Shown: piece after piece, positions 47,959 through 60,643 of the stretch | How the letters are laid out: each line of letters begins with the position of its first letter | Numbering within the stretch: the stretch's first letter is position 1 | NCBI GenBank assembly: GCA_025526935.1 | Contig: JAHLKD010000119.1 | Span: 62,001-126,000 of the forward strand | Source: Cladochytrium replicatum | Taxonomy: Eukaryota > Chytridiomycota > Chytridiomycetes > Cladochytriales > Cladochytriaceae | DNA length: 64,000 nt | Direction: 5' to 3' | The notes under the pieces: model-generated | Told to the model about the DNA's origin: nothing | Databases searched by the model: none | The model's input: only the letters and a program-made list of their open reading frames with translations | Position numbers and translations under genes: made by a program

Positions 47959-48603
47959 ATGGCCAACAGCAGCACGAAGAAACGGGGGAACACCCATAAC
48001 GCTGGGACTAAATACACCGAAATGAGGGGGAGGCCGTTGCTGGACATGCCGGAAGATGAGCAGTGGCGGATCATCAACGAGACAAACGTTATGCACAAAC
48101 TCAAGCAATCTGAAAAAAAGAAGAAGCGTGACACTCCGGTCGACGAAGAGGAAATCATGCCTCTATGGGCAGACTCGCTCCTCCTCGCCATGCCCCTCGC
48201 AATCATGCACGCCGTGTTCGAGTACATCATCCACATCCAGTTCGATTTCAAGAATGACTACACCATCTCCAGAGCCGCACGACGGTCACTCCCCGTATTC
48301 TTTATACTGTTCGCATTTGGCTACGGCGCTGCGAAAGTCAAGAAACTGTTGACCGCTCAAGTTGTGTACGGGATCGCGGCGTTCGTTATCGGAATCGCGC
48401 TGGTGAGGGAGAGCTTGGGTGGAGATCAGACTTTTGGTGCGATGCTGAGGACACCGGGGCTCGCGGTGCTGTGGATCTGGTTCGTGGTGCAGATGAGGCT
48501 GGAGGTTGCGGTCGTGAGTCTGCTTGGAGTCGCGATTTATCATTACAGGAACACTCTGGCGGAGTGGGTTGGACTGGGTGCAGGGATGAAGAGCTTCAAG
48601 TAG
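47959..48603 (+). CDS. Fungal integral membrane protein of the DUF7719 type
   Basis: Single exon, 214 residues. A basic N terminus leads to WRIINETNVMHKLKQSEKKK, typical of a fungal family of small ER-type membrane proteins labelled DUF7719. About four hydrophobic segments follow: LLLAMPLAIMHAVFEYII, LPVFFILFAFGYGAA, AQVVYGIAAFVIGIAL and LAVLWIWFVVQ, continuing into VAVVSLLGVAIYHY. The closing motif with a Pro-Gly-Leu-Ala-Val-Leu-Trp-Ile-Trp core is also family-like. Function is unknown. The gene starts 69 bases from the start of the divergent SHMT gene, so the two probably share a compact promoter. Confidence 0.75.
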   Translation: MANSSTKKRGNTHNAGTKYTEMRGRPLLDMPEDEQWRIINETNVMHKLKQSEKKKKRDTPVDEEEIMPLWADSLLLAMPLAIMHAVFEYIIHIQFDFKNDYTISRAARRSLPVFFILFAFGYGAAKVKKLLTAQVVYGIAAFVIGIALVRESLGGDQTFGAMLRTPGLAVLWIWFVVQMRLEVAVVSLLGVAIYHYRNTLAEWVGLGAGMKSFK

Positions 48604-48927
48604 TGGAGTTGACAGTGGGATTGGTGAATGGACAATGGCGAGATGTATTGTAGTAAGTTTCGATTAATTTACGTCAGCGATAAGCTGTCTTTGCACGCAG
48701 TCAACTTTGCTTCCTTCCGATGACCTCATTCTCCTCTCCTCTTCCAATCAGACACGCTCCTGCCATAAAAGGCAGTTTCAGGTTTGCCTGTTTCGGAGAT
48801 TATCGTTCTGATCGACGCACAACTGTGGGGACGGTCCGGACACGCCATTATTCACAATGCATTTCTAATATAAGAAAACACACAGCCAAAACTCGTCTCT
48901 TCTCTTCGTTTTTTTTTTTGGCCCAAA
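48604..48927. other. Promoter region of the ELO gene
   Basis: About 320 bases. CCATAAAAGGC at about 48764-48774 is a TATA-like element about 155 bases before the ATG. A CTTCG/T-rich leader with a run of ten T precedes the start. Confidence 0.4.
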
Positions 48928-50090
48928 ATGCTTTACGCAAACAATCTCATAGACGCCGCTCTCGCTGCAGCAACTCTCCCATCTCCAAATGCCTTCACGT
49001 TCGAATCAGCCCCGCTCTCAACAGTCACAGAAGCCGCTCTCGGCGTCGTCATCTACCTCTCCGTCCTTGCCCTCGGAACCTGGATCATGTGGGTCCTCGA
49101 CGCAAAACCACTGCAGCTGAAACCGCTGTTCTTTGTGCACAACACGCTGCTGTCGCTTGGATCCGGGTTCTTGCTGCTAGCGTTCGCGGAGATCTTGTGG
49201 GCGAGGGCGGGGAGAGGGTTTGTGTGGAACGTGTGTGCGAAGGAGGTCAGTGGGGATATGACAAGGTGATGGGGGAGGGAAGGTCTGATTTTTGAAGCTT
49301 TTTAGGCGTACACGTCACGGCTGGAGTTTTTGTACTACATCAATTATCTCTTCAAGTACGCAACCACAACGGCACGAGCTGCTAAAACCACTTATTTCTA
49401 ATTTCTATTCAAAGATACTATGAGCTATTGGATACAGTGTTCCTTGTGTTGAAGAGGAAGCAGCTGGAATTTCTCCATGTGTACCACCATGCCTTGACGA
49501 TGGTCCTGTGCTTCGTCGAGCTCCGGGGGAAAGCACCCGTTCAATGGGTCGTGATTGTTCTCAATCTTGCTGTCCACTGTACGTTCTGACGACTTCAACC
49601 CTCACATCCGATGTGGCAAAACTAATCACAGCCTTTTTTCCATAGTCATCATGTACTACGTGAGTGTTCTCTTCTGATCAACCATCGTTTTTCATAAGCT
49701 CATCGCTCTCAAAAGTACTATGCCCGCAGTGTGGTCGTCTCCAAACCCCCATGGTGGAAGAAGCATCTCACCAGGTAAACCCTTAACCTGCATCTAGTAT
49801 ATCCTCTCGCTAAAACTTTCGTTTGTCTTTTTAGCATGCAGATAACGCAGTTTGTGATCGACCTGGTCGTGATCTACGTCGTCTCGTATAGCTACTACCT
49901 CCACACCTACCACCCCACAACCCTCGCACACACCATGCCGAACCTCGGACCCTGCACGGGAACCGACGAGGCCGCGCTTGTTGGCGTGTTCATCCTCACG
50001 AGCTACCTGGGCCTGTTTATCCAGTTCTTCATCAAGACTTACTCGGCAAAGCGGTCGTCAAAGGAGAAGGGAAAGAACAAGGCGGAGTAA
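48928..50090 (+). CDS. ELO-family very-long-chain fatty acid elongase
   Basis: Six exons: 48928-49245, 49306-49355, 49415-49578, 49646-49659, 49716-49774, 49835-50090; 286 residues. The fourth exon is only 14 bases, encoding FIMYY with its neighbours. ELO enzymes are ER membrane 3-ketoacyl-CoA synthases (family knowledge). The catalytic histidine box is HVYHH (residues about 144-148), preceded by YYELLDTVFLVLKRKQLEFL and followed by FIMYYYYA. Several membrane segments and a Lys-rich C terminus (SSKEKGKNKAE), consistent with ER retention, are present. Substrate chain length cannot be read. Confidence 0.92.
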
Positions 50091-50580
50091 GAGGACCACA
50101 GGTGCTGTTTTCGCGTTTTCCATTTTTGTGTTCGCGGGCAAAATGCCGGTTGCGCTGATGGGTTTTATTCTTAAAGTTTTACTGGTTTGCATTCTTTTCT
50201 TTTTTTTTGAACGAAAAGCACAATCTCTTGGGTCTTCCAAAATAGGATAATTCTCTTATGACCTTTCCTGTTTGTGCCCCCTGGCAATTTTGGTTGGCCA
50301 CCTCCTATTCCTTGTTAACGTTGATCATCATCCTCCATCCCGATATCACGAAATCAGACCGTTCACGTCACGTCACGCTCACACATCCAACTCATGGATC
50401 CGTCGGTTCATCAATCGAGCACTTCACACCATCAAAAGGATCGCAAATAGTGCATTGTAAGAATAAAAACGCTGACCATATCACATTCGCTTCCATAGGC
50501 ATCCAGTACTTCTTCCCCGTCCGGCCAGTTCTTCCCTCATAATAACGACAGGCATTTGTTCCCTGGAGTACTAAGAGTTT
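50091..50580. other. 3' flank between convergent genes
   Basis: About 490 bases between the ELO gene (plus) and the CFAP410-like locus (minus). No gene seen; T-rich stretches follow the ELO stop. Confidence 0.4.
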
Positions 50581-51700
50581 TCATCGCCGCCGTTCTCGAA
50601 TCAGACGCTCCCCTTCGTGATGCACAACGTCCAACGCCATCCCGTCGAGCGCCTTCACAAGCGACAGCACCGCAACAGCACATGGTTCTTTTCAAAACAG
50701 TTATCACGTCATTCAAAAACAAAACAATCACAGGCTTTCTTTTCTTTTTGGTGCTTTTTGTGTGTGCTTACGTTGCTCGTGACAGTTTTAGCCGCTTGTT
50801 TCTCGTCAGGTAAGTTCTGTCTCGCCTCGTCCACGACGTATTCCCTCGCTGAGATGTCGGTGATCACGCTCGCTGCGCTCGGCGAGACGCGTCCGGTGAC
50901 TCCGACTCCACCTCCGTCACCACATTCCATATCGAATGTTTTGCTTGTGAAATCACGTCGTGAGTTCTTCTTTTTATAAAATACATCCGCCTGCTCGTCC
51001 CGACGCAACCACACCGGCCTCTAGATGGGCGCGTCAGGTTCGAAGATGTGCGACGTGCGCTGGGAGATCTGGTAGGCTTGCTGCGGGGGGAAGCGCGATC
51101 GCGTGTGACAGGAACATCGTCGAGCGAGTCCAATTGCGGTACATGTCGCACCACCCATCGCCTATACCTAGGAAATCCAGAACCTATATTCAATCGGGCC
51201 CAAAATGCGTAAAAACTTTACTCTGAGGAATACGAGATGGGGTTCTCACCGAGCCAGACCACACGGAGCTTGTCGAGACCGGAGAGGTGCCGCAGCTCCG
51301 TTGGCTCCAGTTGCAGCGGAGGTAGCAGTCGGTGAGTTCGGCGACGGAGCCGAAGGGTCGCGAACGAGGTGATCGAGGTTGAGGAGAGGGATACGACGTG
51401 GAGGTGCGGGATCTTGGTGAGCATCGAGACGTCGGTGAGGTCCTGGACCAGAGATTGAGGGAGTTGATGTAGCCTGCGTAAGCTGTTGTGAGTTGAGATT
51501 GGGGGAACGGGTTGGAGGGGGAGATTTTCTTTTGCAAGGAAATTAAGAAGCATATAATCGAGGTGTTTTTGTTACCACAATCTGAGCGGGCTCGGATGCC
51601 CTTTGTTTTTGCTGCGACCAGGGATTAGGCGAGGGAAGAAGCGTGTTGGATCAGAGATGCTTACAGATCAAAGATCAAGCGGTACGGCCAGCTAATAATG
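50581..51700 (-). pseudogene. CFAP410 (C21orf2)-like leucine-rich repeat locus with frameshifts
   Basis: On the minus strand, pieces of CFAP410 follow in order: SLVAAKTKGIRARSD (about 51615-51575), INSLNLWS, then in another frame DLTDVSMLTKIPHLHVVSLS (about 51450-51390). Then, shifted, comes PFGSVAELTDCYLRCN, then back to ELRHLSGLDKLRVVWLGENP. After a likely intron comes YRRWVVRHVPQLDSLDDV (about 51171-51118). A divergent linker follows, and the C-terminal helix AVLSLVKALDGMALDVVHHE ends in TGA at 50581-50583. CFAP410 is an LRR protein of cilia and basal bodies (family knowledge). At least three frame changes lie within 250 bases of a single LRR exon with no splice pair to explain them. This is a decaying gene, or one with local sequence errors; conserved ends favour recent loss or error. 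Confidence 0.6.
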
Positions 51701-51947
51701 GATAAAAATGGCTTGTATTCTGAAATATCAATGCGTATAGACAACCGGTATTTGGTACGAAGAATATATGGAAAGAAAGGTGTTTCTGCATGTACAAAAA
51801 AAGAAAAATGAACCGAACGAGAGTACAGACCTGCCTTGGTACCGGAGGGGGACACCGCAAGGATGCACTGCGCCAAGTATGTAAGAACAGTTAGGCGTCC
51901 CTTCCCGCTGCAGTCGTCGAATCAAGAAAAGAGCACATTTATCAAGA

Positions 51948-52769
51948 TCACTTTGAAGGAAACCCGAAACCAGCAAGACCGCCTCCTAGCTTCGATCTCC
52001 GTCGATCAAAGAGGGACACGCGCCTGTTTGGAGTGCGAGGGGAGGCCGGTTCTTCTTCGATGGAGTCCTTATTGGGTTCAGCAGGGTTTTCGTCATTGTG
52101 GGCGTTGACGGGAGGTGCGGAAGGTTTTCTGATACTCCACGACATTCTCCTCCTCGCCTTCTCAGCGGTTTTAGTTTCTTTGATTTCCGGGGTTGTGGGG
52201 ACCGATGCATCGGTGTGAACGGTGTTGCTGTCGGTACTGAAAACCCTAGACTTTTGTTTCAAATCGACGCACGAGACGCATCTTGGCTTCCTATGGTCCA
52301 CGAGCAAGCTCGGAACCCTCAGAAGCTCTTCGGAAGAATGGTTGCGCAGCACAGGGTCCTTGTTATCCTCTGCCTTGTGATCCGCAAAGCGAGCGATCAC
52401 ACTCTCGTCCGCATGCGCGCTCGAGTTTTTGCGACTGTTGGATTCGGTTGGGTGCAGAATCAGGCCGATCAGGTCCTTTACGACCGGGATGATGCTGTAC
52501 GAGTCGGCGATGAGTTCTTCGGTCTTGAGGATAGCGGAGATGTCGTCTGCGACAGGAGGCAGGGGAGTGTGCGAGTGTACTGAGGCTGGGTTGTGAGTTG
52601 CGATTGAGACAGAGCGCTTTTGTGGTGGAAGGGGAGAGTGTGGGAGGGGTGGTTTTGCGATTGAGGTGAATGAACGGGGGAGGGTCTGGGTTGAGTCGTC
52701 AACGAGTCTGCGGGAGGGCAGACGGAGTGAAGGGGTCGAGAGGGAGGGCGGGTCGACGGGTGAAGGCAT
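51948..52769 (-). CDS. Unknown Ser/Pro-rich protein with basic C terminus
   Basis: Single open frame of 273 residues from ATG at 52769 to TGA at 51948. Residues 1-90 are Ser/Pro/Thr-rich. Residues about 77-106 (DDISAILKTEELIADSYS) may form a short helix with a hydrophobic follow-up (IIPVVKDLIGLIL). The rest is charged and disordered, ending with KARRRMSWSIRK and RRVSLFDRRRSKLGGG, which look like basophilic kinase sites (RRxS). No family recognised. Whether it is a real gene rests on length and biased composition only; nearby frames on the other strand are shadows. Confidence 0.5.
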   Translation of the reverse strand: MPSPVDPPSLSTPSLRLPSRRLVDDSTQTLPRSFTSIAKPPLPHSPLPPQKRSVSIATHNPASVHSHTPLPPVADDISAILKTEELIADSYSIIPVVKDLIGLILHPTESNSRKNSSAHADESVIARFADHKAEDNKDPVLRNHSSEELLRVPSLLVDHRKPRCVSCVDLKQKSRVFSTDSNTVHTDASVPTTPEIKETKTAEKARRRMSWSIRKPSAPPVNAHNDENPAEPNKDSIEEEPASPRTPNRRVSLFDRRRSKLGGGLAGFGFPSK

Positions 52770-52884
52770 TTTGGATTGAGAACGACCAGGATTGAGAATT
52801 GATTTGAACTATTTGAAATATGGTATTAGGGTTGCCGGTGGTTAGGGTTGCATTGCACATGTCATAACACACCTGCTTCACTTC

Positions 52885-55800
52885 ATGCACTTGCCCAATA
52901 TGAAGACAATAACGAACCTGGACGGCATCAGTAACACTCCTGAAAATCCTTTTGACACAATTCTGGAACAACTTCGTTTGCAGAGACATGAGTCTCAAAT
53001 TTTTCAGCAACAATTGCAACACAACCAAACCATCAGACAGCATTTAGATTCCACGATCGCAGAGATTCGAGAGACGCCGTTGCTGTAGATGAGCTTAGAC
53101 AGAGAAATGCAGATATAGCGAGACAGTTGAACGAATTGACGAATCGGGCAAACCAGCATTTACAGACTATGGAGCAAGTGATTAAGGCTTTACAACAGAC
53201 CTTGGCAAGAATAACTTCGATAGAAAATGCAGTCCAGGATTTGCAGAACCCCCTGCTGTTTCTTCAACTTCATCAACTTGAACAGTTACGCCTGTGATGA
53301 ATCCGATCATTAGTGAGAGCCAAAGTTTTTTATGCCCTAGGGAGGCCTTGAGTTTGTGTTCTACTAACATAATGAATACAAGATAGCGGTCAATGACAGG
53401 GATCCCATACCTAACCAGGGCTGGCTAGCCCTTCCACAGAGGTCCCATTGTGTGAAAACCCCAAGGTAGCCTGCCACCAACTATAAATGGAAAATTCCAA
53501 CACAACCCCCCTCAGTCTTCCGCTTAATCCAAAGGGTGTCCCGTGGCTGTCATGATCTCCCCGGGTCATTCTCTCTGGGATCCACAACTGGAACATGTTT
53601 GTACACAGCCACTGACCACGCCCGCAGAACGATCCCACGTCACCACCACTCCTGTGAGGGCGGCCCGTAGTCTTGTCACCGCCGACTGAGGCGACTCAGG
53701 GAGGAAACCGTCAATCAGCTTCAATCCAAACTCACAGCTCCAATCAGTTGCCTCACTCCTTGTTTTGCACCCATAGACATGATTAGCAACTTCTGTGGCA
53801 GTCTTATACCAGGGACCTGCAACTCCATCTTTGCATCAAACCATTCTTTGCCTTCAACAGGACATTCACCTCCTATAGCATGTTGTTGATTGCAATCAAA
53901 ACATGGATACTGTTTTTTGTCCTGCTTTGTCTTTGCACCAGGCAATTTTTCTGCCGCTCCCTCCTAGGCTTTGTTTAGCAGGGGTGTGATGTCTTTTTCT
54001 TGCTCCCAAGTCACCATTTTGTCACATCTCTGATTGCAGATTGGAAAAGAGCCGAAGTTAGGAAAACCTGAATAGTTCAGTAGAAATTGTCAGAACTCAG
54101 AAGACTCGTCGTTTTATCACTGAGATCGAGGATATTTGACGCCTGTCCAAGTCAGTATCCAAACGATAATGTCAAAATTATTGTAATCAAATCTTGTTCT
54201 GGTGCAGTGCGAGACTGGATTTTCTAATGTCCTGTTTCAAACAATCCCACAATTACATTTGCCAAATTGAAGGATGAATTATATGCCCTGTTGGGTAAAA
54301 CTGACCGTAAGTTGCTCAGGAGAAACTTGCATCACTCTCAAAGCAAACATCAACTTCTCAGTACACTCAGGAATTCAATTGTTACGCTCCTGACACAATT
54401 CCCAAAAAGGAGATAAAAAACCTTTAAGACTATCAACAATGAGCCGTTGATACGACAATGAGCTTTTTTTGACACTGATAAGTGCGAAATAAAATGAGAA
54501 AAATGCTCAATCAACTAAAAACCAGTCTTCTCCAAGCCTGCAACTTCGACATTGAATTCATCAGGTTCTGGTTCAGGACCCACTCCAATGGAACTTGATT
54601 CTGCGAAGGTACCAAAAATTCACAAAACTCACTTATGATGAAAGAGAACGCTTGAAGTCAATAAATGCATGTTAATATTGCCGTGAAGTAGGACATTCAA
54701 CTCATCAATGGCCGAAGGTAAAGGAAAAAGCAGGAAAACAAATAAAGTCAGTGAGTGAACCCAGATTGCTGACGAAACTGATGCCTGGTGGTGCTATTTA
54801 CCTTTCTTCCATTTCTCTTCCCAAAAGTTCTCGCTTCGTTATCCAGCTCAGCCAGATTTTACAATTAATGTCGCTTTTTTGGGCACTGGTTGCACAGGTT
54901 TACTTATTCATCCCTGTATTATCTGTAAGTTGCACTGTTCCTTTATTCCTCTTCCTGTTCCACATGCTTCAAGGGCTCTCAATTTATCGTAGTGTCGCTA
55001 AAAGAAGGGATGTTCAACAGTGCAAATGTTCTCTTTAAGGCAAAGTTGAGAGATGGAGTCAGTTTAACTTGTCCTTGGAGATTCATCTGAAGCTGATTCT
55101 GCCATTGAGTATGAGATTCTTCCACTTCAGATGTTTATTGGTTTGCACAAAGAAATAATTTCACTCAAATATTTCCTTCCAAATATGATCTTTTTTGCCT
55201 TTAAAATGGTTGGAGCAACACAATCCTTTTATTAACTGGCGTTCTGGGGAGATTCAGGTTTTAGGCCCTGAATGCAAAGATCATTGTTCTGAAGAAAATG
55301 TTGTTTTGTAACGTGAACTGATTCGAAAGTTCTTCTATTCAATGTGATGCTTTTTCAGTTGAACTCAACAACAAAAAATATAACAATGTAAGACCACTTG
55401 TGATCCCAATTTTGGCAGTGTTAAGATAGGGATATGTTGTAGGGTGGGTACAACTGTAGTGTATGAGCTATTGCCAAACAGAAAATCTCGAGGCTAGCCA
55501 CACACCACCAACCCCAACATACCCTCGCCTCTCCAAAACAGCATTAAGTCCCAACAACTAAGATGTAAATAAACATTGTCAGAAATTATAAGGAATGTAA
55601 GGTTCAACACACAAACTCACAATTAGCATCATACAAAAACATAAACGTAAAAACTTGTCATAAAGAATGGGCCCAGATTTTAACAGAAGCTGCTTTGAAA
55701 TTGTTCTTGTTGCCAGCCCCAAGAATAGATTTAATAGCAGAATCAACTGCAGATCTCTACTTTGCAAATGTCTTCAAAAATCTGGGATGCCCAGAAACAT

Positions 55801-56200
55801 TACCTCTGATGGTGGTCCTCAATTTAGTTCAAAAATCTTGAGGAGATTCTTCAATGTACTTGGAGTCAGCCGCTCTATCATCCACAAACAGATGGTCATC
55901 AGTGAGTCTCGATGGAGTTATCCAACCATAAATTGAGAAGTTTGTGCAGTGAACATCCTGGATTTTGGGTTCAATTCCTTCTGTTCTCTGAATTTGCCTA
56001 CAACAATTCGAAAAGTGCAACAACAAATATTTCGCCATTTTATGCCCTTAACGGTCGTCATCCTGCTTTTTATCTTTGATCCTGAGATTCCAGTTGCTTC
56101 TGTTGTTCCTGAAGCTGAAAGTGCAAGCTGAACGCATTCGACTAATCCATGAACAAATTATTGCGCAATTGGCGCAGGACGCTTACAAACAATCTGCTGA
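52885..56200 (+). mobile_element. Decayed Ty3/gypsy retrotransposon, gag to integrase order preserved
   Basis: Fragments of a Ty3/gypsy element occur in the right order on the plus strand, broken by stops and frame changes. A coiled-coil gag-like N terminus lies at 52885-53270 (NPFDTILEQLRLQRHE; later LNELTNRANQHLQTMEQ). A zinc-knuckle-like CREVGHSTHQW lies near 54678-54710, with the last Cys changed to Trp. A retropepsin-like segment lies near 54885-54980 (TGCTGLLIHPCII). Integrase core pieces occur at about 55785-55900 (NITSDGGPQFSS; then YHPQTDGH). A post-integrase segment (ERIRLIHEQIIAQLAQDAY) lies at about 56110-56180. RT was not clearly found. No LTR pair was identified. The element is inactive; borders are approximate. 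Confidence 0.7.
53300..53990 (-). other. Zinc-knuckle-like frame inside the gypsy relic, opposite strand
   Basis: Within the gypsy relic, a minus-strand frame of 74 codons (53945-53721) contains PCFDCNQQHAIGGECP, a CxxC...H...C arrangement like a gag zinc knuckle, after a Lys-rich stretch. It is on the opposite strand from the surrounding element, so it may be a second, nested retroelement fragment. It could also be chance; no other domain supports it. Confidence 0.3.
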
Positions 56201-57664
<1,464 letters not shown>

Positions 57665-57714
57665 TCGACGGCGAGAATGGTCTCCTTTTCACCTTAAAAT
57701 ACATGGCATTCTAA

Positions 57715-57720
57715 AATAAA
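57715..57720 (+). terminator. Polyadenylation signal AATAAA
   Basis: AATAAA lies 51 bases after the stop of the iminopeptidase gene, a suitable distance for 3' end formation. Motif only. Confidence 0.5.
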
Positions 57721-57741
57721 CATCCTCAAGTTCGTTTCATC

Positions 57742-59083
57742 ATTGTGTCGCCCAGTGACTGTCTATGTGTTATGCTGACCCGGCGAAGGATCAACCAGCG
57801 GCCCCACATACAGCAAACAAGCCTACGAATGGTCCCCAAGTTCCAAGCGAGATCGTCGATGCCATCCTTCTGCTGCTCGGAACATTGGGCAAGGAAGCCC
57901 AACCAAGCATACAGAAGTGCTATTCTCCTTCAGAGAATTCCCTCGAATCCCACCTCACTTACCTTCCATGGACGACGCCAGCCCAAGTCCTCGACCTTCA
58001 ACTGCGGTCGAAACGCCCGCGCGATTAAACATTCAACTCGATCCATCACGCCTCCGCAAAATGGCACTTTGACGTTCTTGCGTGGTGGATCTCGAGCGGC
58101 TTCGTGTTAAGTACATGACCCGCGGAAGTTTCGGCTTCCTCGTGTGGGCCTCTATGGACCTTTGCGAGTAAAGGCGGAGTTGCTGGATGGTGGCGATCGA
58201 GCGGGCTGGTAGCTCGGGTACAACACAGGTTGCATCTTCGAGCGGACATCGGTGCGTGTGGTGGACTGGAGGATTGACAGCGGTCTGGAATTGAAATACG
58301 GGAAAGCGAGCGTTTCGTGTACCACGCAAACTTGAGCTGCAAGACCGAGGTTTTGGGAGTGGCGGAGGACGAGGAGCAGCGGGGCAAGTGCAGGATGGGC
58401 TCGACCCGCCCGCATTCTCTCCAATGCGAGCAAGACGGGATGCGTTGAGGCGCCGGTGTGGTGGAAGACGAGGAGCTGGGATCAGATATACCACGCTGCT
58501 TTCGTTGACGTGATGGGCCAATGCGGGCTCGTACGGCCGTGTTGATGTGTTGGAGTGGTGGCGGACGAGCGGACTTCGAATTGGATGCGAGGGCCCGAAC
58601 CACTCGATTCTGCGAGCTCGTATGGGCAACGTGACGCAGTTGAGTGGTGGAAACGGAGCGGACTCGAATTGAAGTGGACGGGGTGGCCGTGAACAGGGCC
58701 GGCGCGAAAAGGCTTTGTGCACATTACTGGACAGGTGGGAAGTGAGCGGACTGGAACTGAAGTGGACTTTCAACGCTGTTGATTCGGCGAGTAACGGTGG
58801 CCATCTTTATGTTTTGGAGTGGTGGAGATCGAGTGCACTGGAGATCAGGTGGAGCGGATCCAGGGAATTGCGAATCTGGGAGGCATTTCAGAAAAACGAA
58901 GATGTGGTTGCGCTATGGTGGAATGATCTTACTCGTTTTGATCCATTCTTTGTCGATCCACCTTATGGTGATTTAAAGTCAGCTCCAGAAGTTTCTGAGC
59001 AAATCCAACAGGCGAAAAGCTCGCCATGGTTTTTCAGGTGGAAGGAAAGTTTCCATAAACGCAGAACACAAAATGGAATTTAA
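57742..59083 (+). pseudogene. WW-repeat family relic, long and degraded, conserved C terminus
   Basis: The N-terminal motif (VPSEIVDAILLLLGTLGKEA) lies at about 57840-57900. The middle is broken into short repeat fragments in several frames (DVLAWWISSG near 58070; further WW fragments near 58545-58680). From 58715 a good frame resumes: SGLELKWTFNAVDSASNGGH, then LYVLEWWRSSALEIRW, and the family C terminus (GSRELRIWEAFQKNEDVVAL; FFRWKESF) to TAA at 59083. The C-terminal block matches the one at 37973, showing that the family has a conserved non-repeat end. Confidence 0.75.
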
Positions 59084-59362
59084 GTGACTTAAAACATAAA
59101 CATTTTTCTGTTTGTGAAACTTTTCCCATCGAGATTTGTCGGCCACATTCTTCGGTTATTTGGACATGGGGCCGCGAAACCCGCTTTGGCGTACAAGGTG
59201 GCCCATCTTTCTTCGACGACCTCATCCCACGAACGCAAGGTTGCTGTTATGCACCAAACTTAAAAATTTTCGGAAAATTTACAGACCAGATGTTAACGGA
59301 CCAGCAATGCGATTTCATCTGCTCCACAAATTACACTGCGTTCCCTCCATTCCACCACTCGT

Positions 59363-60360
59363 CTAGAACCCCTCAAACCTTCTGTTTGGAGAAAAGTGGT
59401 TCCACCACTCGAGCACCTCAATATGGCCGTTAAAGCTCGCCTTGTGAACAGCATTAATGGTTGCCCAAATCAAGCCCACTCTTCCTCCACCTCTCCAGAA
59501 CGGCGACTTGTCCCATCCGACTCGCCTCATCAATTGGGTATTCCGCATAAAGCAGCTTGAGGCGGCTCTTCTTCCACCATCACTGCGACATGCCTGTTGC
59601 GACTAGCCTCATTAATCGTGTGTTTCGTGTACCTCATCCAAGGCCACTCTTCTTCCACCAATCAAGTACCGAAACGTAGCCGTTTTCACTTGCCAAGTCC
59701 ATTGCTTCGGAGCTGTATTTAGTTTCTTAACACTAGACGTTTTCCACCAATTCAAAACTTTGATTTGGATCCCTCTCGCTGGTTCTATCCATCGCAAGCG
59801 AACTTGTTATACTTTAGTTCAAGAACGCTTCATCGCCACTACTCTAACACCTCCACTCGCCCAAGCTCGCTTGCCCGATACATTCAGATGTACTCCAACA
59901 GCTTTGTATATGTCCAACACGGTCAAGTTTCCACCGCTGCTGATTTATCCATATCGATCGGAGCAACCCACCCGAGCTGGTGCCGACACTTTTTTCACCA
60001 CCCCAAAACCTCAACTCGAATCAACTCGATGATGGTGAATCGCCGTGTCGAGAATCAATTGGGTTCGAAACGGAAACCCGAATCTTTCCACCACTCGAGA
60101 GTCCCTATTAGTCCCTTCGCGCTTGCACCACATAATGCGACGTCGGCTCTCCACCGCAACTCGAGCCCGCTGGATCGCCACCATTCAAGGACAGAGACGT
60201 GCCCATTCTCGCTTGCAGACTCCATTGCTATGGCAGAGTAAGTGAGGGGACGATTTGTGCGTTCGAGGTATATGTTAAGCACACGACATAGCCGCACATG
60301 AGTTCGTATGGAAGGCGAGGGAAGTTGAGAGAGGATGGAGAGGATAAGAGGCTTTGACAT
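59363..60360 (-). pseudogene. WW-repeat family relic, minus strand
   Basis: On the minus strand a start-like frame opens at 60360 (MSKPLILSILSQLPS), followed by AIAMESASENGHVSVLEWWR and GLIGTLEWWKDSGFRFEPN, then a stop at 60055. Further repeat pieces appear downstream in other frames: IQIKVLNWWKTSSVKKL (about 59765-59715) and NGHIEVLEWWNHFSPNRRFE (about 59428-59369), ending at 59363. It lies tail to tail with the plus-strand relic ending at 59083. Confidence 0.7.
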
Positions 60361-60643
60361 TGGAAATGCTAGAAGTCGGAGGGGTGCCAGACAGCAGCAT
60401 GAATATCGGGCTGTGTTGTCGATGGAACCGTCCCATCCTGCATACTATCACCTGCTCACACCCGTATCCCCCGGTATTATTTTACCGAAAACATAAAGCT
60501 CAGTCGCTGTTCTATTAAAAAAATGTTTTACCAGACTAGTATAAACTGAAACTAGCCCTGATTTCTGCATTTCAGTCCCTTCCAAAACTTCCACCGGTAG
60601 GGCACCTGGCAATCGTTCAAGACAAGTATAAACACCACTGGTT

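Noticed and set aside
50709-51014. Independent small gene on the minus strand ending near 50709
   Set aside because: The frame overlaps the linker of the CFAP410-like locus and ends in A-rich intron-like sequence after a good GTAAGC donor; treated as part of that locus.
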